Shown: piece by piece, positions 1 through 8,727 of the stretch
How positions within the stretch are numbered: position 1 is the first letter of the stretch
How the letters are laid out: each line of letters opens with the position of its first letter
From: Loktanella fryxellensis
GTDB taxonomy: Bacteria > Pseudomonadota > Alphaproteobacteria > Rhodobacterales > Rhodobacteraceae
Reading direction: 5' to 3'
Length of the DNA stretch: 64,000 nt
Assembly (NCBI RefSeq): GCF_900110065.1
Contig: NZ_FOCI01000002.1
Span: forward strand, 1 to 64,000
Translations under genes and position numbers: made by a program
Notes under the pieces: model-generated
The model's input: the letters and a program-made list of their open reading frames with translations, nothing else
Told to the model about the DNA's origin: nothing
Database searches by the model: none

Positions 1-22
1 CGCCCGCGCCTGCGCCCCTCAT
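1..22 (-). CDS. 5' end of a further gene downstream of the dehydratase (partial)
   Basis: Ten bases after the stop of the dehydratase gene there is an ATG on the minus strand preceded by an AAGAGG ribosome-binding sequence that overlaps that stop. Only seven codons lie inside the window, so the product cannot be named. The tight spacing suggests a third gene of the sugar-acid operon, which in related pathways could be a semialdehyde or sugar dehydrogenase; that is inference only. Confidence 0.35.
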
Positions 23-32
23 GCCTGCCTCT

Positions 33-1775
33 TTAATGACTGTCACGGGGCACCTCGCGTCCACGGCAGCCCTTGAGGATGCCGAAGTCGGCCCCGGTAT
101 CGGCCCCCTCGACCATGTCCACGAAGAGCTTGGAATAGCCGCTGGCGAACATCGGTGCCGCCGGCTGCCATGCGGCCAGACGGGCGGCCAGTTCGGCGTC
201 ACTGATGTCCAGATGGATGCGCCGGGCGGCCACGTCGAGTTCGATCATGTCGCCGGTGCGCACCACGGCCAGCGGTCCGCCCGCCGCCGCCTCCGGCGCG
301 GTATGCAGCACGACGGTGCCATAGGCGGTGCCGGACATGCGCGCGTCGCTGATGCGGACCATGTCGGTGATCCCGCGGCGCAGCACCTTGGGCGGCAGGC
401 CCATGTTGCCGACCTCGCTCATCCCCGGATAGCCCTTGGGGCCGCAGTTCTTCAGCACCATCACGCAGGTCTCGTCGATGTCGAGGTCCTCGTCCTCGAT
501 CCGCGCCTTGTAGTCGTCGATGTCCTCGAACACGACGGCGCGGCCGCGGTGCGTCATCAGGTGCGGACTGGCGGCGGAGGGTTTGAGCACCGCGCCGTTG
601 GGTGCCAGATTGCCGCGCAGCACGGCGATGCCGCCGGAGGCTGCCAGCGCGCGTTCCACCGGCAGGATCACGTCGTCGTTCCAGTTCTGCGCGCCCGCGA
701 CCTCCGCGCCGATGGTGGTCCCCGACACGGTCAGCGCATCGTCGTGCAGCAGGCCCGCGTCGGACAGGCGTTTCAGCACCACGGGCAGGCCGCCGGCGTA
801 GAAGAACTCCTCCATCAGGTACTTGCCCGACGGCATCAGGTTGACGATCGTCGGCACGTCGCGCCCGCAGCGGTCCCAGTCGTCCAGCGTCAGATCGACG
901 CCGACCCGGCCCGCCAGCGCCAGCAGGTGGATGACCGCGTTCGTGGACCCGCCGATGGCGCCGTTGCAGCGGATCGCGTTCTCGAACGCCTGTTTGGTCA
1001 TGATGTCGGACGGCTTCAGGTCGTCCTTGACCATCTGCACGATGCGACGACCTGTCATCTGCGCCATGACCCGGCGGCGGCTGTCGACGCCCGGGATCGC
1101 GGCGTTGCCGGACAGCGCCATGCCCAGCGCCTCGGCCATGCTGGCCATGGTGCTGGCGGTGCCCATCGTGTTGCAGGTGCCCGACGACCGGCTCATCGCC
1201 TGTTCGGCGGCGAGGAACTCGGCCTTGTCCATCTTGCCCGCCTTGATGTCCTCGCTCATCTGCCACAGCGCCGTGCCAGACCCCATGCGCTCGCCCTTGA
1301 ACCAGCCGTTCAGCATCGGCCCGCCGGTGACGACGATGGACGGGATGTCGGTCGAGGCGGCCCCCATCATCAGGCTGGGTGTGGTCTTGTCGCAGCCGAC
1401 CAGCAGCACGGCACCGTCGATGGGCTGGGCGCGCATCACCTCCTCGACCGCCATGGCGGCAAGGTTGCGGTACATCATCGCGGTGGGGCGGAACGTGTTT
1501 TCGGAGGCGCTGAACACCGGCACCTCGACGGGGAAACCGCCCGCCTCCCACACGCCGGCCTTCACCTTTTCCGCAAGCTCGCGCAGGTGCCCGTTGCAGG
1601 GCGTCAGGTCGGACCAGGTGTTCAGGATGCCGATGACGGGGCGCCCGTCGAACAGATCGTCCGGATAGCCCTGATTCTTCAGCCACCCCCGGTGATAGAT
1701 GTTGTCGCGGCTCGTGCCGCCATACCACTCCTGAGACCGCAAAACACGGGGCCAAACAGCTGGGGTGAACGGCAT
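33..1775 (-). CDS. IlvD/Edd-family sugar-acid dehydratase, probably L-arabonate dehydratase
   Basis: This 580-residue protein belongs to the IlvD/Edd dehydratases, Fe-S enzymes that convert sugar acids to 2-keto-3-deoxy acids. Three conserved cysteines occur in LTPCNGH, LVGCDKTTPS and SSGTCNTMG, at residues 60, 128 and 201 from the chosen start; their spacing (68 and 73 residues) is that of the [2Fe-2S] ligands of the Rhizobium L-arabonate dehydratase as I recall it (59, 127, 200). I chose the second ATG (MPFTPAV) because AAGGA sits nine bases before it and lies directly against the first ATG at 1784. It follows the AraD1-type gene by 13 bp, so the pair would perform two successive steps of non-phosphorylative pentose oxidation. 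Other sugar acids such as xylonate or galactonate cannot be excluded. Confidence 0.87.
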   Translation of the reverse strand: MPFTPAVWPRVLRSQEWYGGTSRDNIYHRGWLKNQGYPDDLFDGRPVIGILNTWSDLTPCNGHLRELAEKVKAGVWEAGGFPVEVPVFSASENTFRPTAMMYRNLAAMAVEEVMRAQPIDGAVLLVGCDKTTPSLMMGAASTDIPSIVVTGGPMLNGWFKGERMGSGTALWQMSEDIKAGKMDKAEFLAAEQAMSRSSGTCNTMGTASTMASMAEALGMALSGNAAIPGVDSRRRVMAQMTGRRIVQMVKDDLKPSDIMTKQAFENAIRCNGAIGGSTNAVIHLLALAGRVGVDLTLDDWDRCGRDVPTIVNLMPSGKYLMEEFFYAGGLPVVLKRLSDAGLLHDDALTVSGTTIGAEVAGAQNWNDDVILPVERALAASGGIAVLRGNLAPNGAVLKPSAASPHLMTHRGRAVVFEDIDDYKARIEDEDLDIDETCVMVLKNCGPKGYPGMSEVGNMGLPPKVLRRGITDMVRISDARMSGTAYGTVVLHTAPEAAAGGPLAVVRTGDMIELDVAARRIHLDISDAELAARLAAWQPAAPMFASGYSKLFVDMVEGADTGADFGILKGCRGREVPRDSH

Positions 1776-1788
1776 GGATCGCATTCCT

Positions 1789-2778
1789 TCAAAGGGTCAT
1801 GACAGTGACGCGGGCGGCGGCAGGCGGTGCCGCCACGGCCAGCGTATTGCGCAGCGGCAGACCAAAGGCCGGCGCGCTGATTTCGAACACGTCGCCGTCC
1901 CGACATGCAAGCCCCTGTGCGAACGACAGGGTCGCGGTGCCGAACATGTGGATGTGGACGTCACCCGGCTGGCAGAAGATGCCGTACTTGAAATGGTGGT
2001 GTTCGAGGTTGGCGATGCTGTGGGACATGTTCGCCTCTCCGCTGGCGAAGGGGGCGTCGAAGACCGCTACATCGTCGCGCAGGACGCGGCTGTGCCCCTG
2101 GATGTCCTGCGGCAGGTCGCCGATCAGCAGTTCGGGACCGACGGCGCAGGCCCGCAGCTTGGAATGCGCGAGATACAGGTAGTTCTGCTTTTCGGTCACA
2201 TGGTCGGAAAACTCGTTCGCCAGGGCGAAGCCCACCCGGAACGGGGTGCCGTCGGGCCCGATGACATAGACACCCGCGATTTCGGGCTCTTCTCCGCCGT
2301 CGAGGGCAAAGGACGGCGACGGCAGCGCCGCCCCCGGCGCGATCAGGGCGTGGCCGTTCCCCTTGTAGAACCACTCCGGCTGCATGCCGGGGACGTCGCC
2401 TGCAGGTTTGCCGCCATCGATGCCCCAGCGGAACATCTTCATCGAGTCGGTTTCGGCCTTGTCGGCCTTTTCGTGCATCGCGGCGCGGGTGGCGGCGCTG
2501 CCCAGATGCGTCAGCCCCGTGCCGGTCAGACAGGTGTGTGCCGGGTCGGGATGAAACAGCGGCGGCAGCATGCTCCCGTTGGCCGAGAGCGCTTCCAGAT
2601 CGACGGGCGCGCCCAGTCCCAACTGCCCGATGCAATCGCGCAGGCTGATGCCGGCCGTGGCGCAGGCCATCGCCAGATCATAAAGCGTCTGATCGGTCGC
2701 GACCGCATAGGCTTCGGTGCCGTCGCGCGCGGCGATCTGTATCGCGCCCGCAGGCGTCCGATATTGTGAAAGCAGCAT
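1789..2778 (-). CDS. AraD1-type fumarylacetoacetate-hydrolase-family enzyme (2-keto-3-deoxypentonate dehydratase)
   Basis: The 329-residue protein is of the FAH superfamily, in the branch usually named AraD1 that acts on 2-keto-3-deoxy-pentonates. Visible family features include the FYKGNGHALI stretch, the E-IAGVYVIG segment and the HIHMFGTATLSF C-terminal part. The start at MLLSQYRTP is preferred over longer in-frame starts because AAGAGGAC lies just upstream and because the extra N-terminus resembles no FAH protein. It is the first gene of a minus-strand operon with the dehydratase and diverges from the LysR regulator, which probably controls it. Stereochemistry of the substrate (D or L) cannot be told from sequence. 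Confidence 0.82.
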   Translation of the reverse strand: MLLSQYRTPAGAIQIAARDGTEAYAVATDQTLYDLAMACATAGISLRDCIGQLGLGAPVDLEALSANGSMLPPLFHPDPAHTCLTGTGLTHLGSAATRAAMHEKADKAETDSMKMFRWGIDGGKPAGDVPGMQPEWFYKGNGHALIAPGAALPSPSFALDGGEEPEIAGVYVIGPDGTPFRVGFALANEFSDHVTEKQNYLYLAHSKLRACAVGPELLIGDLPQDIQGHSRVLRDDVAVFDAPFASGEANMSHSIANLEHHHFKYGIFCQPGDVHIHMFGTATLSFAQGLACRDGDVFEISAPAFGLPLRNTLAVAAPPAAARVTVMTL

Positions 2779-2870
2779 GAGCCGTCCTCTTGTTGAGCCC
2801 CCCGACGTCGCCAACCATGACCGCCGGCGGGGTATTCGATTGGGCGACCGTGACGAAATCCGATATTGCA

Positions 2871-2913
2871 TTCAAATACTTTTGAAGCATGGTGACATAC
2901 CGGTTTCGGTATG
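2871..2913. promoter_or_regulatory. Candidate LysR operators in the divergent intergenic region
   Basis: Two inverted repeats lie between the divergent AraD1-type and LysR genes: TTCAAA-tact-TTTGAA at 2871-2886 and CATACCG-gttt-CGGTATG at 2896-2913. The first has the size and dyad form of LysR boxes. The second overlaps the proposed LysR start codon at 2911, so it could serve autoregulation or indicate that translation starts at 2962 instead. No binding evidence is available. Confidence 0.4.
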
Positions 2914-3906
2914 GGGGTATCAGTGCCGACACAAAAGCCACAGGCGGGTGCGACAGCGCAGATGATGCGGCGCGGATTGCGGTTGCCGCATCTGCGGCTC
3001 ATCATCGCGCTGCACGACACCGGGCAGATTTCAGGTGCGGCGCACAGGATGGGGATGACCCAGCCCGCCGCATCGCGGCTGCTGGCAGAGCTGGAACAGG
3101 CGACGGGCACGCCGCTTTATACGCGCCACGCCCGCGGCGTCGTGCTGACCGAGGCTGGCACGCTTCTGGCACGGCGGTCGAAGGCGGCGCTGCACGATCT
3201 GGATGACGCGTTCGACGATATCGGCCTGCTGACCGCCGGCGCCGGTGGCATGGTGCGGATCGGGACGGTCACCGGGCCGGGTCTGGAGATCGTGCTGCCG
3301 ACGATCCGCGACATCCGCGTCACCTATCCGGAGATCGCGTTCACCATCCTCGTCGATACGTCGGACAAGCTGGCGACCGCCCTGGTCGGGCACGAGATCG
3401 ACTTCTATCTCGGCCGCCTGCCCGCCGGATTCGACCCCGCCGCCGTGACCATGCGCCCCATCGGGACAGAGCCGATTTCCCTCGTCGTGCGCGACAACCA
3501 TCCGCTGCTCCGGCGCCACGACCTGCACCTGTCCGAGTGTCTGGCGCATGACTGGGTCCTGCAGCCCCCCGGCGGGCTGATGCGGATGACGGTCGAAGAC
3601 TACCTTCTGAAATCGGGATTGCCGCAACCGGCACGCGTGCTGAACACCTCGTCGCTCTTGCTGACGCTGGCGCTGGTCAGCGAAACCAATGCCATCGCAC
3701 CGATCGCCACATCGGTCGCCGACCTCTATGCGAACGAGGCGAAACTGGGCAGCCGCATCCGCAGGCTGGACGTCGCACAGGACATGCAGGTCGCCACCTA
3801 CGCGCTGATCGGCAGGAATCCGTCCCGGCTGAATGCAGCCGCCGAACGGGTTCTTGCGCGTATCGTCGACCGGATCGACACCGCCGCGATCCTGTCGGGC
3901 AACTAA
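2911..3906 (+). CDS. LysR-family transcriptional regulator (GbpR-like)
   Basis: A 331-residue LysR-type regulator. The winged HTH spans about residues 25-85 (HDTGQISGAAHRMGMTQPAA followed by SRLLAELE), and the effector-binding domain fills the rest. It resembles GbpR-type regulators of sugar-binding-protein genes. It diverges from the dehydratase operon and precedes the YtfQ-type importer, so either or both are likely targets. The start is uncertain: ATG 2911 has no clear ribosome-binding site and sits in an inverted repeat, while the ATG pair at 2962/2965 would give a family-typical protein of about 314 residues. Confidence 0.85.
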   Translation: MGVSVPTQKPQAGATAQMMRRGLRLPHLRLIIALHDTGQISGAAHRMGMTQPAASRLLAELEQATGTPLYTRHARGVVLTEAGTLLARRSKAALHDLDDAFDDIGLLTAGAGGMVRIGTVTGPGLEIVLPTIRDIRVTYPEIAFTILVDTSDKLATALVGHEIDFYLGRLPAGFDPAAVTMRPIGTEPISLVVRDNHPLLRRHDLHLSECLAHDWVLQPPGGLMRMTVEDYLLKSGLPQPARVLNTSSLLLTLALVSETNAIAPIATSVADLYANEAKLGSRIRRLDVAQDMQVATYALIGRNPSRLNAAAERVLARIVDRIDTAAILSGN

Positions 3907-4072
3907 CCGAATCCCCCCTGTCATCCGCGTGCGCCGACACGTTTGCCGATGCCGTCAGGGTGTGCGTCCCTGTCGGTCTGGCGTGGCACAGCCTTTCCCT
4001 TTTGGTATCAAAACGGGGCGAACGTCATAAGGGGCAGGGATTTCAAGCGCTGCAAAAAAGGTTTGATCCGAT

Positions 4073-4088
4073 TAATATTATAATATTA
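4073..4088. promoter_or_regulatory. AT-rich perfect palindrome upstream of ytfQ, containing a TATAAT
   Basis: TAATATTATAATATTA is a perfect 16-bp palindrome in otherwise GC-rich DNA, 50 bp before the ytfQ start. It contains a consensus -10 hexamer TATAAT at 4079-4084, but I see no good -35 at normal spacing. It is a plausible operator for the GntR or LysR regulator encoded nearby. A short stem GAAACC/GGTTTC (4105-4124) lies just before the GGGAGGAGG ribosome-binding site. Confidence 0.45.
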
Positions 4089-4138
4089 TATCCCCGGAGG
4101 GGCTGAAACCATGCCTCGGGTTTCTGGGAGGAGGACCA

Positions 4139-5095
4139 ATGATGAAGAGAACTTTGATGGCCAGTGTGGGGGCCTTGTCGCTGTGTGCCGCCGCTGCCAG
4201 TGCGCAGACCACCGTCGGCTTTTCGCAGATCGGATCGGAATCCGGCTGGCGGGCCGCCGAGACCACGGTGACCATGCAAGAGGCCGAAACCCGTGGCATC
4301 ACCCTGCAATTCTCGGACGCGCAGCAGCGTCAGGAAAACCAGATCGCCGCACTGCGGTCGTTCATCGCGCAGGGCGTGGATGCGATCCTCGTCTCCCCCG
4401 TCGTCGCCACCGGCTGGGATTCCGTGCTGGAAGAAGCGGCCGAGGCCGAGATTCCCGTCGTCCTGCTGGACCGCATGGTCGACAGCTCGCCGGACCTCTA
4501 TTTGACCGCCGTCGGTTCCGATCTGGTCCATGAAGGCCGCGTTGCGGGCGAGTGGTTGGTCGAGGCCGTCGCCGGAGAGCCGTGCCGCGTCGTCGAACTG
4601 CAGGGCACCACAGGGTCGTCGCCCGCCATCGACCGCAAGGCGGGCTTCGAGGAAGGCATCGCAGGGGCCGACAACATCGAGATCGTCCGCAGCCAGACCG
4701 GCGACTTCACCCGGGCGCAGGGCAAGACCGTGATGGAAGCCTTCCTGCAGGCCGAAAACGGCGGTGCCGACATCTGCGCGCTCTATGCGCACAACGACGA
4801 CATGGCCGTGGGTGCGATCCAGGCGATCAAGGAAGCGGGGCTGGTCCCCGGCGAAGACATCCTCGTGGTGTCGATCGACGCCGTGCCCGACATCTTTCAG
4901 GCGCTTGCCGCCGGAGAGGCGAATGCCACGGTCGAGCTGACGCCGAACATGGCGGGTCCCGCCTTCGACGCGCTGGCGGCCTATTTCGCCGACGGCACGA
5001 TGCCCGAGAAATTCATCCAGACGGAATCGCGGCTGTTCACGCAGGCCGACGATCCGCAGGGCGAATACGACCGCCACAAGGATCTGGGTTACTGA
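4139..5095 (+). CDS. ytfQ: Sugar ABC transporter substrate-binding protein, YtfQ-type
   Basis: A 318-residue periplasmic binding protein of the ribose/galactofuranose type. It starts with a cleavable signal peptide (MMKRTLMASVGALSLCAAA, cleavage after ASA near residue 22), then the YtfQ-typical VGFSQIGSESGWR and a type-I periplasmic binding fold including DAILVSPVVATGWD. A strong GGGAGGAGG precedes the start. It heads the four-gene ytfQ-ytfR-ytfT-yjfF set. In E. coli this system imports galactofuranose; next to pentonate-degrading genes the ligand may instead be L-arabinose or a related sugar, which is inference. Confidence 0.9.
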   Translation: MMKRTLMASVGALSLCAAAASAQTTVGFSQIGSESGWRAAETTVTMQEAETRGITLQFSDAQQRQENQIAALRSFIAQGVDAILVSPVVATGWDSVLEEAAEAEIPVVLLDRMVDSSPDLYLTAVGSDLVHEGRVAGEWLVEAVAGEPCRVVELQGTTGSSPAIDRKAGFEEGIAGADNIEIVRSQTGDFTRAQGKTVMEAFLQAENGGADICALYAHNDDMAVGAIQAIKEAGLVPGEDILVVSIDAVPDIFQALAAGEANATVELTPNMAGPAFDALAAYFADGTMPEKFIQTESRLFTQADDPQGEYDRHKDLGY

Positions 5096-5111
5096 TTCAG
5101 ATGCATCTTCT

Positions 5112-5146
5112 GCGTCCGGGGTGGCCTGTGTGCCATCCCCGGATGC
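5112..5146 (+). other. Strong intercistronic hairpin between ytfQ and ytfR
   Basis: The 100-bp gap between ytfQ and ytfR holds a stem of about 14 pairs with one bulge: GCGTCCGGGGTGGC (5112-5125) against GCCATCCCCGGATGC (5132-5146). There is no U tract. Such hairpins after binding-protein genes commonly stabilise the upstream mRNA segment or reduce read-through, giving excess binding protein over membrane subunits. Confidence 0.6.
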
Positions 5147-5195
5147 GACTGTCGCACGGCCCTTGCGGGTCTGCGCATGACCATGCGGGAACCCC

Positions 5196-6704
5196 ATGTT
5201 GCTATCCACGCGCGACCTTACCAAGACCTTTCCGGGCACAAAGGCGCTCGACGCCGTGAACTTCGACCTGAAGGCGGGCGAAGTCCACGCTCTGTTGGGC
5301 GAGAACGGGGCCGGGAAATCGACGCTCGTCAAATGCCTGACGGGGGCCTACCGGCGCGACAGCGGCGACATCCTGTTCGACGGCCGACCCGTCTTTCCCC
5401 AATCCACGCTGGAAGCGCAGGCCATCGGCATCGGGACGGTTTACCAAGAGGTCAACCTGCTGCCCAACCTGACGGTGGCCGAGAACCTGACGCTGGGCCA
5501 TCAGCCGCGCCGGTTCGGGATGATCCGCCCCCGCGCCATGCAGGCGCTGGCCGAGGAGATGTTGCAGGGCTACGGCATCGACATCGACGTGCGCCGCCAG
5601 CTCGATTCCTGTTCCGTCGCGGTGCAGCAGATCGTCGCCATCGCCCGTGCCGTGCATCTGTCGGGGCGCGTGCTGATCCTTGACGAACCCACCGCCAGTC
5701 TGGACGCGCGCGAGGTTGCGATGCTGTTCGACGTGGTCCGCGGGTTGCGGGACCGGGGGCTGGGGATCATCTTCATCTCGCATTTCCTCGATCAGGTGTT
5801 CGAGATTTCGGACCGCCTGACGGTGTTGCGCAACGGTCGTCACATCGCCACGCATCCGGTGGCCGATCTGGACCGGATGCAGCTGATCACCGCCATGCTG
5901 AGCCATGAGTTGCAACACACCACGTCGCACCGCCTGCAGCGCAGCGCGGATACATCCGGCGACGCAATCCGCTTTACCGGGGTCGGGCGGCGCGGGCGCA
6001 TCGCGCCCTTCGACCTGACCGTGCGGCCGGGCGAGGTGATCGGCATGGCCGGTCTGCTGCGATCCGGCCGCACCGAGAGCGCCGAGGTGCTGTTCGGCGC
6101 CGTGTCCAGCGACAGCGGCACCGTCACCGACGCGCGCGGTGCCGTCGATCTGCACAACCCGCGCAGCGCCATCGCGGCGGGCTTCGGTTTCGCGCCAGAG
6201 GATCGCAAGACGGACGGAATCGTGGCCGAGCTGACGGTGCGCGAGAACATCATCCTCGCGCTGCAGGCACGGCAGGGCTGGGCGCGTCCGATCCGCTACG
6301 CCGAACAGCTGCGGATCGCGGACGACTACATCGCCCGCCTCGACATCCGCACGCCGGACGCGGAAAAGCCGGTGGGCCTGCTGTCGGGGGGCAACCAGCA
6401 AAAGGTGATCCTTGCCCGCTGGCTGGCCACACATCCGCGGTTCCTGATCCTTGACGAGCCGACGCGCGGCATCGACATCGGCGCCCACGCGGAAATCCTG
6501 CGTTTGATCGAAGAGGTCGTGGCGCGGGGCATGTCGATCCTCGTGATCTCGTCGGAATTGGACGAGCTGGTCGCTGTATCGCACCGGGTCATCGTCGTGC
6601 GCGACCGGACCCATGTGGCGGAACTGACAGGTGCCGATGTGGATAGCGACAGGATCCTGCGCGCCATCGCGGATCCGCACGCATCGGCCGAGGTCGCCGC
6701 ATGA
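5196..6704 (+). CDS. ytfR: Sugar ABC transporter ATP-binding protein, YtfR-type (two ATPase domains)
   Basis: The 502-residue protein carries two fused ABC ATPase domains, as normal for this class. Domain 1 has Walker A GENGAGKST (about residue 35), and Walker B LILDEPTAS. Domain 2 has the degenerate P-loop region LLRSGRTESAE, signature LSGGNQQKV and Walker B LILDEPTRG. It energises import through YtfT/YjfF on the cytoplasmic face. It follows the ytfQ hairpin and overlaps ytfT by 4 bp (ATGA), indicating coupled translation. Confidence 0.92.
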   Translation: MLLSTRDLTKTFPGTKALDAVNFDLKAGEVHALLGENGAGKSTLVKCLTGAYRRDSGDILFDGRPVFPQSTLEAQAIGIGTVYQEVNLLPNLTVAENLTLGHQPRRFGMIRPRAMQALAEEMLQGYGIDIDVRRQLDSCSVAVQQIVAIARAVHLSGRVLILDEPTASLDAREVAMLFDVVRGLRDRGLGIIFISHFLDQVFEISDRLTVLRNGRHIATHPVADLDRMQLITAMLSHELQHTTSHRLQRSADTSGDAIRFTGVGRRGRIAPFDLTVRPGEVIGMAGLLRSGRTESAEVLFGAVSSDSGTVTDARGAVDLHNPRSAIAAGFGFAPEDRKTDGIVAELTVRENIILALQARQGWARPIRYAEQLRIADDYIARLDIRTPDAEKPVGLLSGGNQQKVILARWLATHPRFLILDEPTRGIDIGAHAEILRLIEEVVARGMSILVISSELDELVAVSHRVIVVRDRTHVAELTGADVDSDRILRAIADPHASAEVAA

Positions 6705-7735
6705 CCGCCGCACGCAAACTCCTGCGCCGGATCGCACCGCAACTGATCACGCTGGTCGCGGTGATCCTGCTGGTCAGCCTGTATTATCCCGATTTCTACA
6801 AGGTCGTGCTGGTCAACGACCGGCTGGTCGGCATTCCCATCGACGTGTTGAAACGGTGCGCACCCGTGGCGCTGCTGGCGATCGGCATGACGCTGGTCAT
6901 CGCCACGCGCGGCATCGATTTGTCCGTGGGCACGGTCATGGCGATCTGCGGTGCTGCGGCGGCGTGGTCCATCGATCAGGGCTATGGCCTGTGGGGCGCC
7001 CTTGCCATTGCCGGTGCCGCCGGGCTGGTCTGCGGGGTGTGGAACGGCATTCTGGTGGCGGTGTTGGGCATCCAGCCCATCGTCGCCACGCTGATCCTGA
7101 TGGTCGCGGGGCGCGGCATCGCGCAGTTGATCACCAACGGCACGATCCTGACCTTCGACAGCGATGCGTTTTCCTATCTCGGGTCCGGCACGCTGATCGG
7201 TGTGCCCGTGCCCACCGTGATCTGGATCCTGACCGGCATCGCCGTGGGCCTTCTCGTGCGGCGCACCGCGCTGGGTCTGCTGATCGAGGCGATCGGCGTG
7301 AACCTGCGGGCCAGCACGCTGGCGGGCATCAACAGCAAGGTGCTGCTGATCGCCGTCTATGTCGCCTCCGGTCTGTGCGCCGCGATGGCGGGGATCATCG
7401 CCACCGCCGACATCCGGGGCGCGGACGCGAACAATGCGGGCCTCTGGCTGGAACTCGACGCGATCCTTGCCGTGGTGATCGGTGGCAATTCGCCGCTGGG
7501 CGGGCGGTTCTCGATCGTGGCGTCGCTGCTGGGCGCGCTGATCATCCAGACGATCAACACCGGCATCCTGCTGGCGGGGTTCCCGTCGGAGTTCAATCTG
7601 GTCATCAAGGCTGTGCTGGTCATCGTGATCCTCGTGCTGCAATCGCCCAGGCTGATGCTGCTGCAAGACCCCGTCCACCTGCCGTTTCTGCGCAAACGGG
7701 CCGCACCCACACCCCCGGCGGAGGTCCGCAAATGA
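6701..7735 (+). CDS. ytfT: Sugar ABC transporter permease, YtfT-type
   Basis: A 344-residue inner-membrane permease of the ribose/galactofuranose family with multiple hydrophobic segments and the family motif GMTLVIATRGIDLSVGTVMA. It pairs with YjfF to form the translocation channel. Its ATG overlaps the ytfR stop (ATGA) and its own stop overlaps the yjfF start in the same way. Confidence 0.9.
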   Translation: MTAARKLLRRIAPQLITLVAVILLVSLYYPDFYKVVLVNDRLVGIPIDVLKRCAPVALLAIGMTLVIATRGIDLSVGTVMAICGAAAAWSIDQGYGLWGALAIAGAAGLVCGVWNGILVAVLGIQPIVATLILMVAGRGIAQLITNGTILTFDSDAFSYLGSGTLIGVPVPTVIWILTGIAVGLLVRRTALGLLIEAIGVNLRASTLAGINSKVLLIAVYVASGLCAAMAGIIATADIRGADANNAGLWLELDAILAVVIGGNSPLGGRFSIVASLLGALIIQTINTGILLAGFPSEFNLVIKAVLVIVILVLQSPRLMLLQDPVHLPFLRKRAAPTPPAEVRK

Positions 7736-8688
7736 ACGTCCACGCCCTGCCGCTCTATGCGACGATCCTGATCTTTCTGCTGGCCTATGCCATCTGCATC
7801 GTCCAGTTCCCGGCAATGCTGTCGACGCGGGTCATCGGCAATCTGCTGACCGACAATGCCTTCCTCGGTATCGTGGCCGTGGGCATGACGGTCGTCATCA
7901 TCTCGGGCGGGATCGATCTGTCGGTGGGGTCGGTCATCGCGTTTTCGGGCGTGTTCATCGCGGTCCTGCTGCGCGACACCGGGCTGCATCCTGCGGCGGT
8001 GTTTGCCCTGCTGCTGGTCGTCACGACCGCATTCGGGGCGGCGATGGGCGGCATGATCCACGTGCTGGCGATGCCACCCTTCATCGTGACGCTGGCGGGC
8101 ATGTTCCTCGCGCGTGGGGCGGGCTACATGCTGTCGATCGACTCCGTCCCGATCGACCATCCCGCCTACGAGGCGATGCAGCGCGCCTATTACGTGATGC
8201 CGGGCGGTGGGCGGCTGACGCTGCTGGGGGTGGTGATGCTGCTGTCGGTCGGCATCGGCATGATCGTCCTGCACCGCACCCGGTTCGGCACCAACACCTA
8301 TGCCCTTGGCGGCGGCGAGGCGACGGCACGACTGATGGGGGTCGCGGTCGGGCGCACGACGATGATGGTCTATGCCTTTTCCGGCTTCATGGCCGGGCTC
8401 GCGGGCATCGCGTTCTCTGTCTACACGTCGGCGGGCTATCCGCTGGCCACCGTGGGAGTCGAGCTGAATGCCATCGCCGCCGTCGTCATCGGCGGGACGC
8501 TGCTGGCGGGCGGCAGCGGTTACATGTTCGGCACGCTGATCGGGGTGCTGACGATGGGTCTGATCCAGACCTACATCGTGTTCGACGGCAGCCTGTCCAG
8601 CTGGTGGACCAAGATCGTGATCGGGGCATTGCTCTTGCTGTTCATTATGCTTCAGAAGGGCCTCTTGCGATTGCGCGTCAGCGCCTAA
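7732..8688 (+). CDS. yjfF: Sugar ABC transporter permease, YjfF-type
   Basis: The 318-residue second permease carries the same loop motif as YtfT (GMTVVIISGGIDLSVGSVIA) and many transmembrane helices. The start is the ATG that overlaps the ytfT stop; the reading frame is open far upstream, but that part only shadows ytfR and ytfT. It completes the importer, and a GntR regulator follows 39 bp later on the same strand. Confidence 0.9.
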   Translation: MNVHALPLYATILIFLLAYAICIVQFPAMLSTRVIGNLLTDNAFLGIVAVGMTVVIISGGIDLSVGSVIAFSGVFIAVLLRDTGLHPAAVFALLLVVTTAFGAAMGGMIHVLAMPPFIVTLAGMFLARGAGYMLSIDSVPIDHPAYEAMQRAYYVMPGGGRLTLLGVVMLLSVGIGMIVLHRTRFGTNTYALGGGEATARLMGVAVGRTTMMVYAFSGFMAGLAGIAFSVYTSAGYPLATVGVELNAIAAVVIGGTLLAGGSGYMFGTLIGVLTMGLIQTYIVFDGSLSSWWTKIVIGALLLLFIMLQKGLLRLRVSA

Positions 8689-8727
8689 GACGAACGACGC
8701 ACGGTATTGAAGGGGTCAGGAGAGGTC

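Noticed and set aside
4043-8274. Long open frames on the minus strand opposite the ytf operon
   Set aside because: They are antisense shadows of strongly coding genes in GC-rich DNA; translations are rich in Arg/His/Asp/Gln and lack families or ribosome-binding sites.
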